Assembly: GCA_035560935.1 (NCBI GenBank)
Contig: DATMYQ010000016.1
Coordinates: 1 to 8,563 of the forward strand
Direction: 5' to 3'
DNA length: 8,563 nucleotides
DNA from: DATMYQ01 sp035560935
GTDB taxonomy: Bacteria > Bacillota > Negativicutes > Sporomusales > Sporomusaceae
A program made the position numbers and the translations under genes. The first letter of the stretch is position 1. Each line of letters begins with the position of its first letter. Below the pieces are notes generated by a model. That model did not search any database. It was not told the origin of the DNA and saw only the letters and a list, made by a program, of their open reading frames with translations. Below, in pieces: positions 1-7,556 of the stretch.

Positions 1-84
1 GCCCAAAGGCATTTCATCGATTATATCATCGAAATCCATTTCATCGAGTTCATCGATTTTATTTACTTTATTCATTTCATTCAT
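1..84 (-). CDS. Start of an unidentified gene, cut by the window edge
   Basis: Only the first 28 codons are visible, and the frame is open to the edge. It begins ATG and reads MNEMNKVNKIDELDEM, then an Asp/Ile-rich stretch ending DEMPLG. It is very acidic and probably helical. An in-frame TGA lies at 91-93, so ATG at 84 is the first possible start; Met4 is an alternative. A GGAGG lies at 101-105 but is 16 nt from the ATG, which is long; a weaker AAGTGAG is closer. It follows the ferredoxin-HyfI fusion by 51 nt on the same strand, so it is probably cotranscribed. The family cannot be named. The ending 'DEMPLG' resembles the lead-in to PAS domains of sensors and sigma-54 activators, and E. coli hyf ends with a sigma-54 activator (hyfR), but this is only a guess. 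Confidence 0.6.
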   Translation of the reverse strand, partial: MNEMNKVNKIDELDEMDFDDIIDEMPLG

Positions 85-135
85 TTTATCTCACTTCTTT
101 CCTCCATACTCACTATAGTCATGTGCTTCTGTGAA

Positions 136-888
136 TCACAAAGCGGCAGTCCGGCGAAGGCGGGGATGATCCAGTGCCATCATGATGCCGTAAATGATCG
201 CCTGCGGTCGCGGTGGACAGCCGGGAACATAAATGTCCACGGGTACAAGTGAATCCACCGGGCCGTGGATCGCATAGCTTTCGCCGAAGATCTGTCCGCT
301 GCAGGCGCAACTGCCCACCGCCATCACCAGTTTAGGAAATGGCGTGGCCTCAAAAGTCATCTTTAAAGATTGAATTGAATTACGGGTCACTACACCAGTT
401 ACCATCAGCAAATCCGCATGGCGGGGCGAGGCTACGAAGTCCACACCGTACTGTTGTATGTCATAAATCGGATTACTCAAATGACCCATCTCAAAATCAC
501 AGGCGTTGCACGATCCAACGTCTACATGTCGGACATGAATTGACCGCCCCAATACCGAACGAATTTTCCTTTTCAACGCCGTGCCCGCATCATCAGCCAG
601 CCTTCCCCCCAGGGTCGCCAATTGATAATTACTGGTTTGCTTTAAACAACCCGCCGAACATTGCTCCACACAACGCCCGCAAAAAACGCAGGCATTCTGT
701 TCAATCGTCACCGTTCCCTTGTTAACCTTAACTGCATTGGTCGGACAAATTTCACTGCATTTTTGGCAATCCTGGCATTGAGTTTCCGTCACGACCACTT
801 CGCCCCGGGAACGCAGCGGTGGAGCTGCCGCATTCCAGTCTTCCGTCACAGTTCCGGTGGCAATGATTTTTCGTATCACATTTAACAT
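136..888 (-). CDS. hyfI: Fused ferredoxin (HycF/HyfH-type) and NuoB-like small subunit (HyfI/HycG-type)
   Basis: This 250-residue protein should carry electrons to the large subunit through three [4Fe-4S] clusters on the cytoplasmic side of the membrane complex. Residues 1-85 look like the start of E. coli HycF: a 'KIIATGTVT' N-terminus, then two cluster motifs at Cys38/41/44/48 and Cys67/70/73/77. The second motif has Ser instead of the usual Pro after Cys77. A linker of about 30 residues follows. Residues 115-250 are NuoB/HycG-like, with proximal-cluster ligands Cys127 and Cys130 (GSCNAC), Cys194 (GSCAC) and Cys224 (PGCPP). In E. coli these are two proteins, and HycG has a long C-terminal extension that is missing here. 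ATG at 888 is chosen because GGAGG lies 7 nt upstream; an in-frame TTG at 915 lies inside hyfG and has no comparable site. The gap to hyfG is 11 nt. Confidence 0.93.
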   Translation of the reverse strand: MLNVIRKIIATGTVTEDWNAAAPPLRSRGEVVVTETQCQDCQKCSEICPTNAVKVNKGTVTIEQNACVFCGRCVEQCSAGCLKQTSNYQLATLGGRLADDAGTALKRKIRSVLGRSIHVRHVDVGSCNACDFEMGHLSNPIYDIQQYGVDFVASPRHADLLMVTGVVTRNSIQSLKMTFEATPFPKLVMAVGSCACSGQIFGESYAIHGPVDSLVPVDIYVPGCPPRPQAIIYGIMMALDHPRLRRTAAL

Positions 889-895
889 GTTCTTC

Positions 896-900
896 CCTCC
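896..900 (-). promoter_or_regulatory. Shine-Dalgarno site of the ferredoxin-HyfI gene
   Basis: GGAGG lies 7 nt before ATG at 888 and overlaps the last base of the hyfG stop codon (900-902). It fixes the start of the small-subunit gene and suggests translational coupling to hyfG. Confidence 0.85.
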
Positions 901-2402
901 TATCGGTCCAGGCAAGCGTATGACAATTCATAGCTTTTATTTATCAATGGAAAATCCGGAATAATATTACCGGGAGCGGCGACCGTCAGCGCCGGCCAGT
1001 TGGGATAAGCCGCTGCCCGGACAAACAGCCGGTATACGGTATTATTCTCACCGACCATCAACCAGTGCAGATTACTGCCCTGCGACGATTCCGTCCAGCC
1101 AAAACCACAACTATAAGGTTTGATTGGCGGAATATCCACTTTTAATTCTCCCTGCGGTATTTTATCCAAAATCTGGCGAATCAAGCCGATTGTCTGATAG
1201 ACTTCATCAACCCGGACCCATAATCGGGCCGCCACATCACCCGTGGTATACACCGGCACGGTAAATTGCAGATCGTAATAGCATCCATAGGGAAAATCCC
1301 GGCGCAAATCCACATCGATGCCGGAAGCCCTCGCACCAACTCCGACGACACCTAAGTCGACCGCAGCCTGGCGGGGAACAATTCCGGTCATATTGACCCG
1401 TTCCAAAAATTCATCGTTATAGCGAAACAGTTTAATCAGACCCCTAAAATCCGGCTCCAGATCGTCGAGAAGCTTGCGGATTTCCCCGGCCAGTTCGGCC
1501 GTGATATCAAGCCGCACGCCACCCGGCGCCACCATGCCACGCAAAAAACGATTTCCGGTCAATGCATCGTTCACCCGCATGATCGCTTCTTTTATCCGGG
1601 CTCCCGCCATCACGGCGACGGCAAAACCCATTCCGGCGCCGAGATTACCGATGTCGCCCACATGGTTGTAAAGACGTTCCAGTTCAGCAACCAAAGCCCT
1701 GAGGTATTGCGCCCGGGGCGGCACCTTTACTCCCGCCATTTCTTCGATGGCCTGGCAGTAAGACAACGAGTGAGCCACTCCACAAACCCCGGAAATCCGT
1801 TCCACCTGATAAAAGGCTTTCCCTAACGGCAGATTTTCAATCGCTTTTTCGATACCCCTGTGCACGAAAAACATTTTTGCGTCCAGGCGAAGGATTCCTT
1901 CACCCGCCTGACTGAAACGGAAATGTCCCGGCTCAATGATGCCGGCATGAATCGGTCCCACCGGCACTTCGAACACTCCGGCACCTTCCACATGAGCCAT
2001 CGGATACTCTTTTTGGGCTGTGGGAACAAGGGTGCTAACGTTAAAATCCTTACGCAGTGGATATACATCACTCGGCCAATTTTCGTGAAGTACTAATGGT
2101 CTAAGATCCGGATGCCCTACCGGTCGCAAACCGAACAAGTCGTTGATTTCCCGTTCATACCAAGCGGCTGCAGCAATTCGTGGACTAATGGACGGGTACT
2201 CCAGCACTCCGTTGGGATCCAGCGTCGCCTTAATTAAAACAATGTTCAGGTTGCGTTGGAAAACGCAATAAATGGCATAGTTTCCATTTATGCTACGTTC
2301 ATCATTTGCAAACATGGCCATCAGTCCGTTTTGCCCGTCCTGATAAACAGTGTAGGCGCTCTCCCTCAAATCGGCTGCCGAAACATTCAATTGCTCAAAC
2401 AT
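900..2402 (-). CDS. hyfG: HyfG/HycE-like large subunit (NuoC-NuoD fusion) with both NiFe motifs degenerate
   Basis: This 500-residue protein is the catalytic large subunit of a group 4 hydrogenase-type complex. Residues 1-122 are a NuoC/30-kDa domain (WYEREINDLFG at 81-91, GHPDLRPL at 97-104, PLRKDF at 115-120). The rest is NuoD/hydrogenase-like (GPIHAGIIEPGHF at 149-161, HRGIEK at 181-186, ERISGVCGVAHS at 201-212). Family hydrogenases hold nickel with two CxxC motifs. Here the first reads Ser204-Gly-Val-Cys207 and the second Ser494-Tyr-Ala-Cys497, so the first (terminal-ligand) cysteine is Ser in both, while the bridging-type cysteines and the His after the first motif (His211) remain. The protein ends at Leu-Asp-Arg500, without the C-terminal tail that a HycI-type protease removes in HycE. 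ATG at 2402 has AGGAGG 7 nt upstream, and the gap to hyfF is 3 nt. Family assignment is certain; hydrogenase activity is doubtful. An Ehr-like (energy-converting hydrogenase-related) subunit fits best. Confidence 0.93.
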   Translation of the reverse strand: MFEQLNVSAADLRESAYTVYQDGQNGLMAMFANDERSINGNYAIYCVFQRNLNIVLIKATLDPNGVLEYPSISPRIAAAAWYEREINDLFGLRPVGHPDLRPLVLHENWPSDVYPLRKDFNVSTLVPTAQKEYPMAHVEGAGVFEVPVGPIHAGIIEPGHFRFSQAGEGILRLDAKMFFVHRGIEKAIENLPLGKAFYQVERISGVCGVAHSLSYCQAIEEMAGVKVPPRAQYLRALVAELERLYNHVGDIGNLGAGMGFAVAVMAGARIKEAIMRVNDALTGNRFLRGMVAPGGVRLDITAELAGEIRKLLDDLEPDFRGLIKLFRYNDEFLERVNMTGIVPRQAAVDLGVVGVGARASGIDVDLRRDFPYGCYYDLQFTVPVYTTGDVAARLWVRVDEVYQTIGLIRQILDKIPQGELKVDIPPIKPYSCGFGWTESSQGSNLHWLMVGENNTVYRLFVRAAAYPNWPALTVAAPGNIIPDFPLINKSYELSYACLDR

Positions 2403-2405
2403 GGG

Positions 2406-3869
2406 TCAACCTCCTAAGACGATTTCAGCCGCTCGTACCAATATGCTATTGGCCAACGGGGGCAGATAAAACCCGCCAACAATGATGAGTACCGTTGACA
2501 AGACCATGGCACTCATAGCCAGTGGCCGGACCGGTACCCGCGTTCGTTCCGGCGCCGCCGTGCCAAAACTCATCTTAAGCAAATAGCGCAGCATACCGGC
2601 AAAGATACCGGACAGCAGCAGCAGCGTGACCGCGCCGATCATCCATTGTTGCTTTTCAAATAAGGATACGACAATCTTAAACTCAGAAATAAAGATGTTG
2701 AACGGCGGTGATCCGGTAATCGCCAAGATACCAATAATAAACAGAGTGGTGACCAGCGGCATCCCATTGATTGCGCCTTGAATTTGCTTGATATTTTTCG
2801 TTTTGTAATCTTGTGTGATCATACCGGCGATGTAAAACAGGGAAGATTTTGCCACCGCATGATTGACGATATGCAACAATGCACCATAGATTGCCAACGG
2901 TGTCCCCACACCCAACCCAAGCGTAATGATCCCCATGTGCTCCACGCTGGAATAGGCTAATAACCTTTTTACATCGTGTTGAACCAAAACGAACGGTATC
3001 GCAATCAAAATCGACAGCAACCCGATTCCCATCAGCAGAAAATGGGGAAACTGCGGACCGATAGCGCCTTGCACAATAATAACGTTCCGAATCAGAACAT
3101 ACAGCGCGCAACTAAGCAAAGCACCGGACAACAGTGCGCTAATCGGCGACGGTGCTTGGCTGTGAGCGTCGGGTAACCAAGTATGCATCGGCGCCAAACC
3201 GGCTTTCGTACCGTAACCGATCAGAATGAAAATAAAAGCCATCTTTACTACGGTTGGATCCAGCTGAGCTGAGATGGCTTTTAAAGCCACCCAGTTGAGG
3301 GCCTGACTGCCCCCGCCCGCTGTAACCTGTCCGTAATAAAGAACCATCGTCCCAAACAAGGCCAGACAAATTCCTACCGTGCAGATCATTACATACTTCC
3401 AGGCCGCCTCAAGGGCTTCCCGGTTAAAATAGTAAGCGACCAGCAAAGCCGAGGCCAGCGTTGTCCCTTCTACAGCGACCCACATCAGTCCCAGATTCCC
3501 CACAACCAGCACGCTGATCATGGCAAAGCTGAACAGATTCAGCAACGCATAATACCGCGACAGCAACGATTCGGAAACAGCTCCTTCCTTCACCTCTTTT
3601 TCCATATAAGAAAATGAAAATAAGGTTGCGGTTAAAGTAAGTAGCGCAACAACAAACAACATCACTACGCTTAGCTGATCCAGGTAAAAAAATTCAGTGC
3701 TGTATTCTTTCTCTTGGACGATCTGATAAATAATCGTAAATAGCACTACCGTGGTTGCGATACTGCCCGGTAAATTCAAAACCCGCAAGGAGGCGGCTTT
3801 GGTCTGAAAAAGTGACAGCAAACCGGTAATGACCGGTATGGCCAAAGCCAATAGAATTAATTCGTGCAC
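2406..3869 (-). CDS. hyfF: HyfF-like antiporter-type membrane subunit (NuoL/M/N family)
   Basis: This polytopic membrane protein of 487 residues belongs to the Mrp/NuoL-M-N proton-antiporter-like family and should move H+ or Na+ driven by the redox arm. It is hydrophobic throughout. Visible key residues are Glu134 in 'WVAVEGTT' (TM5 glutamate), Lys222 in 'GYGTKAGLAPMHTWLPDAH' (TM7 lysine, with His229), Asn336-His337 plus Lys341 in 'VNHAVAKSS', and Glu396 in 'FISEFK'. All the usual channel residues are therefore kept. E. coli HyfF is about 526 residues and HyfD about 479. Its place between the HyfE-like and HyfG-like genes supports HyfF, and no separate HyfD is present. The start is GTG at 3869 with AGGGGTGA upstream; this site overlaps the stop region of the HyfE-like gene, with a gap of 4 nt, so translation is probably coupled. 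Confidence 0.93.
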   Translation of the reverse strand: MHELILLALAIPVITGLLSLFQTKAASLRVLNLPGSIATTVVLFTIIYQIVQEKEYSTEFFYLDQLSVVMLFVVALLTLTATLFSFSYMEKEVKEGAVSESLLSRYYALLNLFSFAMISVLVVGNLGLMWVAVEGTTLASALLVAYYFNREALEAAWKYVMICTVGICLALFGTMVLYYGQVTAGGGSQALNWVALKAISAQLDPTVVKMAFIFILIGYGTKAGLAPMHTWLPDAHSQAPSPISALLSGALLSCALYVLIRNVIIVQGAIGPQFPHFLLMGIGLLSILIAIPFVLVQHDVKRLLAYSSVEHMGIITLGLGVGTPLAIYGALLHIVNHAVAKSSLFYIAGMITQDYKTKNIKQIQGAINGMPLVTTLFIIGILAITGSPPFNIFISEFKIVVSLFEKQQWMIGAVTLLLLSGIFAGMLRYLLKMSFGTAAPERTRVPVRPLAMSAMVLSTVLIIVGGFYLPPLANSILVRAAEIVLGG

Positions 3870-3873
3870 ACTC

Positions 3874-4506
3874 TCACCCCTTTAACTTTTTCAGCAGACT
3901 GATATCTGTAGATTCAAACGAAAGTTTCAGCCGATAGGTGAGAATCACCAGCACTACGACCGCCACCAATACATCCAGAAAAATTCCCAGTTCGATAATC
4001 AACGGCAATCCCTGGGTAATCGATAAACCGAACAAGTACAGTCCATTCTCCATGGTAATCAATCCAATGATTTGCATGACGGCCTGCCGGCGCATCATGA
4101 TAAAAATCAAACCGCTTAAAATCAGCGCAATGGCCGCCGGCAAAGTCGTAGCCACTGCAACGCCAGGCAAATGCGGATTAATTACCTCATAGGCCAGAAT
4201 AATAGAAAGCAACGTCATAAAGGTGGAAAGATTGGCTTTAACAATCTCCCTACCGACAATTTCTCGTTCTTCTTGAAGATAGGGCAGCAACCGGTAAAAT
4301 GCCAGCGGTATGATTCCCACTTTAATAACGGACGTCAATAAAGCTGCTGCATACATGTGCAGCTCATTCGTCCGGAATCCGATGATCGCACAAGCCAGTG
4401 CAACCAAAACCGACTGGGCCACGATAATATTAATGGCTAATCGCAAATTGGAAACCCGGGTCTGTAATATGGCTGCCAACAAAAGCAGTATGGTTAACAG
4501 TTCCAT
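3874..4506 (-). CDS. hyfE: HyfE-like membrane subunit (NuoK-like)
   Basis: This small membrane protein of 210 residues is close to the E. coli HyfE length (about 216). Its C-terminal half has the NuoK/MrpC-like signature 'GLITMENGLYLFGL' with Glu153, followed by 'LPLIIELGIFLDVL' with Glu172. These membrane glutamates are the known proton-path residues of the family. About six hydrophobic segments are visible, separated by a charged loop (LQEEREIVGREIVK, about 77-90). It should sit between HyfC and an antiporter-like subunit in the membrane arm. The tail from about 191 is soluble and Lys-rich. The start is ATG at 4506, with AAGGAGG about 11 nt upstream, at the end of the 66-nt gap after the HyfC-like gene. 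That gap is the longest inside the complex cluster and shows no clear hairpin. Confidence 0.92.
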   Translation of the reverse strand: MELLTILLLLAAILQTRVSNLRLAINIIVAQSVLVALACAIIGFRTNELHMYAAALLTSVIKVGIIPLAFYRLLPYLQEEREIVGREIVKANLSTFMTLLSIILAYEVINPHLPGVAVATTLPAAIALILSGLIFIMMRRQAVMQIIGLITMENGLYLFGLSITQGLPLIIELGIFLDVLVAVVVLVILTYRLKLSFESTDISLLKKLKG

Positions 4507-4572
4507 AATCGGTATCCCCTCCTTCCAGTAGTATCTGTTTTAAATTTTATCAAAGGCCATTTTCTTTCTCGG

Positions 4573-5478
4573 CTACTGTGCAACCAGTGCCAGTATCGAA
4601 AATACCCCGGCCGCCGCCATTAAACCCGGTACACGAAACAGGCGTATTTTATTGGTACTGCTTTCAATACCGGCCAATAGCAAAGCAACCAGCAAAACTT
4701 TGACAAACATCCAGGCAATGTTGGACATCACCGAATCAAACCCGGCGATATTCCAGGGGATAAAAAAATTGACCAACAATAAAATCAACACAACCTGTTT
4801 AATGGCGGAAGCCCAGAAAATCAAACCGACCGGACGTCCGGAATATTCCAGCACCATTCCTTCATGAATCATTGTCAGTTCCAGATGAGTATCCGGATTA
4901 TCGACGGGTATACGTCCCGTTTCCGCTACGGTGACGATGAGGAAAGCTACGGCGGCCAGTATCGCGGAAAAAGTAACCGGCGTTGCCGCCGCCGCTCCGA
5001 CCATTGCCGTCAAAGATGTCGAGTTGGCACTGTGGGCAACAATAAAAAGCGCTAGCATTAACGGTGGTTCTGCCAACACACTGATAAACATTTCCCGCGA
5101 CCCGCCCATACCGCCGAAAGTGCTGCCGGCATCAAGTGAGGCTGCCGCCAGGAAAAAGCGACCCAACGCAAACAGATATACCAATACAAACAGGTTCCCA
5201 AGCTGCAAACCCTCACCGCTAACTACCGTTGGCGCCAACGCAGCGGCGCCGACCACGCTCGCAAAATAAACATATGGCGCAACATGAAATAACCATGACA
5301 CCGTCGGCGAAACCACACTGTCTTTTCGCAGATATTTTGCATAATCATAATACGATTGTAAATATCCGGGGCCTCGCCGGCTCTGCAGCCGCGCCTTGGT
5401 GTTTTTTATCAGTCCCTGGATGGCCGGCGCCAGAAGCACAATGATTATTGTCTGCACCAGCATTGTGATTATCAACAT
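4573..5478 (-). CDS. hyfC: HyfC/HycD-like membrane subunit (NuoH-like)
   Basis: This 301-residue NuoH-family protein (HycD about 307, HyfC about 322) anchors the soluble redox arm and passes conformational or proton signals into the membrane arm. Visible family motifs are the first cytoplasmic loop 'NTKARLQSRRGPG' (26-38) followed by 'YYDYAKYLRKD', 'GSREMFISVLAEPPL' (126-140), 'AETGRIPVDNPDTHLELT' (185-202) continuing to 'MIHEGMVLEYSG', and C-terminal 'NKIRLFRVP' (276-284). The 'PVDNPDTHLE' form is that of group 4 hydrogenases rather than complex I, where it is PFDLxExE. About eight membrane segments can be drawn. The start is ATG at 5478, preceded by GGTGGTGAT, which lies over the HyfB-like stop; the gap is 4 nt. 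A second ATG at residue 6 is possible but less well placed. Confidence 0.94.
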   Translation of the reverse strand: MLIITMLVQTIIIVLLAPAIQGLIKNTKARLQSRRGPGYLQSYYDYAKYLRKDSVVSPTVSWLFHVAPYVYFASVVGAAALAPTVVSGEGLQLGNLFVLVYLFALGRFFLAAASLDAGSTFGGMGGSREMFISVLAEPPLMLALFIVAHSANSTSLTAMVGAAAATPVTFSAILAAVAFLIVTVAETGRIPVDNPDTHLELTMIHEGMVLEYSGRPVGLIFWASAIKQVVLILLLVNFFIPWNIAGFDSVMSNIAWMFVKVLLVALLLAGIESSTNKIRLFRVPGLMAAAGVFSILALVAQ

Positions 5479-5482
5479 GCTA

Positions 5483-7507
5483 TCACCACCCTGTTCCTAT
5501 GATCATCACGATAACAGTAATCGCCATGATATATCCAATATAGAGCTGCAAACTGCCTGCCTGAATCAATTTACAATAATTGGCAAATACAAATACCGCT
5601 TCGCAAAACGGTTTATACAGCAGTTCATTGACGTAATGAGTAACATGGACATGTACCGAAATCTTCACCCCATGATACGCACTAGCCGATCGATCATAGC
5701 GCACTTCATTGACTGGATTGAGTACGCTGCGGAAAGCGCGCCGGACCGGCTCGGCAAATCCGGTAGACGTATATTCCATCCGGGCCGTGGGAATAATACC
5801 ACAGGTCCAGGTTTCACCAGTTTCGTGACGGGGCGAACCTCCCGCCCGGGCAAAAGCGTAGGCCACAACCAAACCAATGCCGACCAGAGCTACTACCATC
5901 GGCATGCTGAGTACTCCGCTGGCCTGTTGGGTCTGAAAGGCTACCGCATACCACTGGCTGCTGTCAAACAAGCCAGCGGTACTCACGTTGGCAGATCGCG
6001 GCAGCACACGCTGCAAAATTTCAAGCAACCAGTGCGGCCAAACTCCGGCAGCGATACAAACCACTGCCAGTCCGCCCATTCCCACGATCATCGGCCGCGA
6101 AGTTTCACGAGCCAGCTCCGATTGTTTGCTGCGCGGCTTAGCTAAAAAAGTCACGCCAAAGGCTTTCACAAAACAAGCTCCCGCCAAAGCCCCGGTCAAG
6201 CCCAACAGGGCGATTAGCATGGCCGCTCCAATTTTGCCGACAATCCCCACCACGGCTTTCGGCAGGAAAAACAATGCTTGGAAAGTCAGCCATTCACTGA
6301 CAAAACCATTAAGCGGCGGCAAACCGGAGATGGCTGTCGCACCAATCAAAAAACACACAGCGGTGTATGGCATCTTCTTAATTAACCCGCCCAAGTGCTC
6401 CATATTTTTCGTGTGAGTAGCCTGCAGCACGGCGCCAGCGCCCATAAACAGCAGCGACTTAAAGACCGCATGATTAAAGACATGACATAGAGCGGCCACC
6501 CAGGCAATTCCCGCCAACAGAGGCATCCCTTTGCTCATAAATAGCATACCGGCGCCCATGCCCAATAGAATAATTCCAATGTTTTCAACGCTGGAATAAG
6601 CAAGCAAACGTTTGATATCCTGTTCCATTAACGCGTACAATACCCCGAAAACAGACGAGATGATCGCCAACACCAAAACCAGCTGTCCCCACCATTCTGG
6701 ACCGCTTCCCAGAAATTCCAGGAAAAATCGGCACATTCCGTAAATAGCAGTCTTGAGCATAATACCGGACATTAGGGCAGAAACATGACTCGGAGCTGCC
6801 GGATGCGCTTCCGGCAACCAAATATGCATCGGTATGACGCCTGCTTTGGTTCCAAACCCCAGTAACGCACATAAGAACACGATACTGCGCAAAGTCTCAG
6901 ACATCACGCCAGCACCAAGCAGTTCAAAATCTCCGCTGCCGGCCGCAACCGCCAACAGTAAAAAAGCGCTGGCAATAAATACCGTTCCGACATGTGTCAT
7001 CAAAATATACAAATAGGCGGCACTGGTAGTACCGTCTTTCTCATATTCGTGATTGACGAGAAAGAACGAGACAACCGACATCAATTCCCAGACAATAATA
7101 AAAGGCATCACCTGACTGACTGTCAACACCAACACTATGGACAACAGAAAGGCATTATACAAAACCGTCAATTGTGCAAGCCTCCGGGAGAAAAATTCCC
7201 GGCAATAGCCAATGGCATACACACTGGTAGCCGTTCCGACCACCCCGAAAGTTAGTAGAAAGAAGGAAGCCAGCCCGTCCAGGCGAATCTTGATGGAGCC
7301 GATCGGTTCCCCCCAGGCAAAGGATAAACTTTGATCTCCCGTCAGAAATACAGCGACCGCCAGGCCCACAGTCGCCAGGCAACCGCATGCCGCCAGGCCG
7401 TGTGAGATGTAGTTGGTAACTTTGGGATTGCCCTGGGTAAAAAAAGCGGCTACGCAACCCAAACCAAACAGACTGACGACTAAAATGAATAATTGGTCAA
7501 CCGGCAC
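5483..7507 (-). CDS. hyfB: HyfB/HycC-like large antiporter-type membrane subunit
   Basis: This 674-residue protein matches the length of E. coli HyfB (about 672). It is the NuoL-like ion-translocating subunit. Channel residues are kept: Glu141 in 'VWELMSV', Lys221 in 'GFGTKAGVIPMHIWLPEAH', Lys252 in 'MLKTAIYG', His346 and Lys350 in 'FNHAVFKS', and Glu405 in 'GFVSEWL'. The C-terminal part has the HyfB/HycC-specific stretch 'TWTCG...RMEYTSTGFAEP' (567-587) and a final membrane helix after 'LQAGS'-type sequence (IQAGSLQLYI, 648-657), probably linked to the lateral helix. Two starts compete. GTG at 7507 has AGGCGGTGAT with 8 nt spacing; GTG at 7516 would give three extra residues but leaves only about 2 nt after AGAGG. 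I prefer 7507. It follows the channel gene by 54 nt. Confidence 0.92.
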   Translation of the reverse strand: MPVDQLFILVVSLFGLGCVAAFFTQGNPKVTNYISHGLAACGCLATVGLAVAVFLTGDQSLSFAWGEPIGSIKIRLDGLASFFLLTFGVVGTATSVYAIGYCREFFSRRLAQLTVLYNAFLLSIVLVLTVSQVMPFIIVWELMSVVSFFLVNHEYEKDGTTSAAYLYILMTHVGTVFIASAFLLLAVAAGSGDFELLGAGVMSETLRSIVFLCALLGFGTKAGVIPMHIWLPEAHPAAPSHVSALMSGIMLKTAIYGMCRFFLEFLGSGPEWWGQLVLVLAIISSVFGVLYALMEQDIKRLLAYSSVENIGIILLGMGAGMLFMSKGMPLLAGIAWVAALCHVFNHAVFKSLLFMGAGAVLQATHTKNMEHLGGLIKKMPYTAVCFLIGATAISGLPPLNGFVSEWLTFQALFFLPKAVVGIVGKIGAAMLIALLGLTGALAGACFVKAFGVTFLAKPRSKQSELARETSRPMIVGMGGLAVVCIAAGVWPHWLLEILQRVLPRSANVSTAGLFDSSQWYAVAFQTQQASGVLSMPMVVALVGIGLVVAYAFARAGGSPRHETGETWTCGIIPTARMEYTSTGFAEPVRRAFRSVLNPVNEVRYDRSASAYHGVKISVHVHVTHYVNELLYKPFCEAVFVFANYCKLIQAGSLQLYIGYIMAITVIVMIIGTGW

Positions 7508-7515
7508 TAATATCA

Positions 7516-7521
7516 CCGCCT
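7516..7521 (-). promoter_or_regulatory. Shine-Dalgarno site deciding the hyfB start
   Basis: AGGCGG, continuing as TGAT, matches the 16S anti-SD complement AAGGAGGTGAT with one mismatch. It lies 8 nt before GTG at 7507 and overlaps the competing GTG at 7516, which favours the shorter form. Confidence 0.55.
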
Positions 7522-7542
7522 CTTTTCATGAATGAATGTTTC

Positions 7543-7556
7543 CAGATCTTCATCTG
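7543..7556. repeat. Short inverted repeat between the channel gene and hyfB
   Basis: CAGAT-CTTC-ATCTG on the plus strand is a perfect 5-bp-arm hairpin with a 4-nt loop in the 54-nt gap. It is too weak and has no T-tract, so it is not called a terminator. It could be an RNA processing or stability element, or chance. Confidence 0.25.

Noticed and set aside
1..90. TCAT/ATCGA-rich repetitive stretch, possibly a simple repeat or array
   Set aside because: On the minus strand it reads as an open frame with ATG start and in-frame upstream stop; the repetition comes from Asp/Glu/Ile/Met codons.
85..135. Terminator between the ferredoxin-HyfI gene and the last partial gene
   Set aside because: Only the 8-bp palindrome ACTATAGT (112-119) is present, with no stable stem or T-tract.
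339..725. Plus-strand open frame of 128 codons opposite the ferredoxin-HyfI gene
   Set aside because: It is a shadow of a conserved iron-sulfur protein gene and has no ribosome site or family resemblance.
889..915. Longer HyfI form starting at TTG 915
   Set aside because: It would begin inside hyfG and include the GGAGG site that serves ATG at 888; the HycF-like N-terminus also starts at that ATG.
5396..6145. Plus-strand open frame of 249 codons, opposite the HyfB/HyfC-like genes
   Set aside because: It lies antisense to well-supported coding sequence, spans a gene junction, and its translation has no recognisable domain or membrane pattern.
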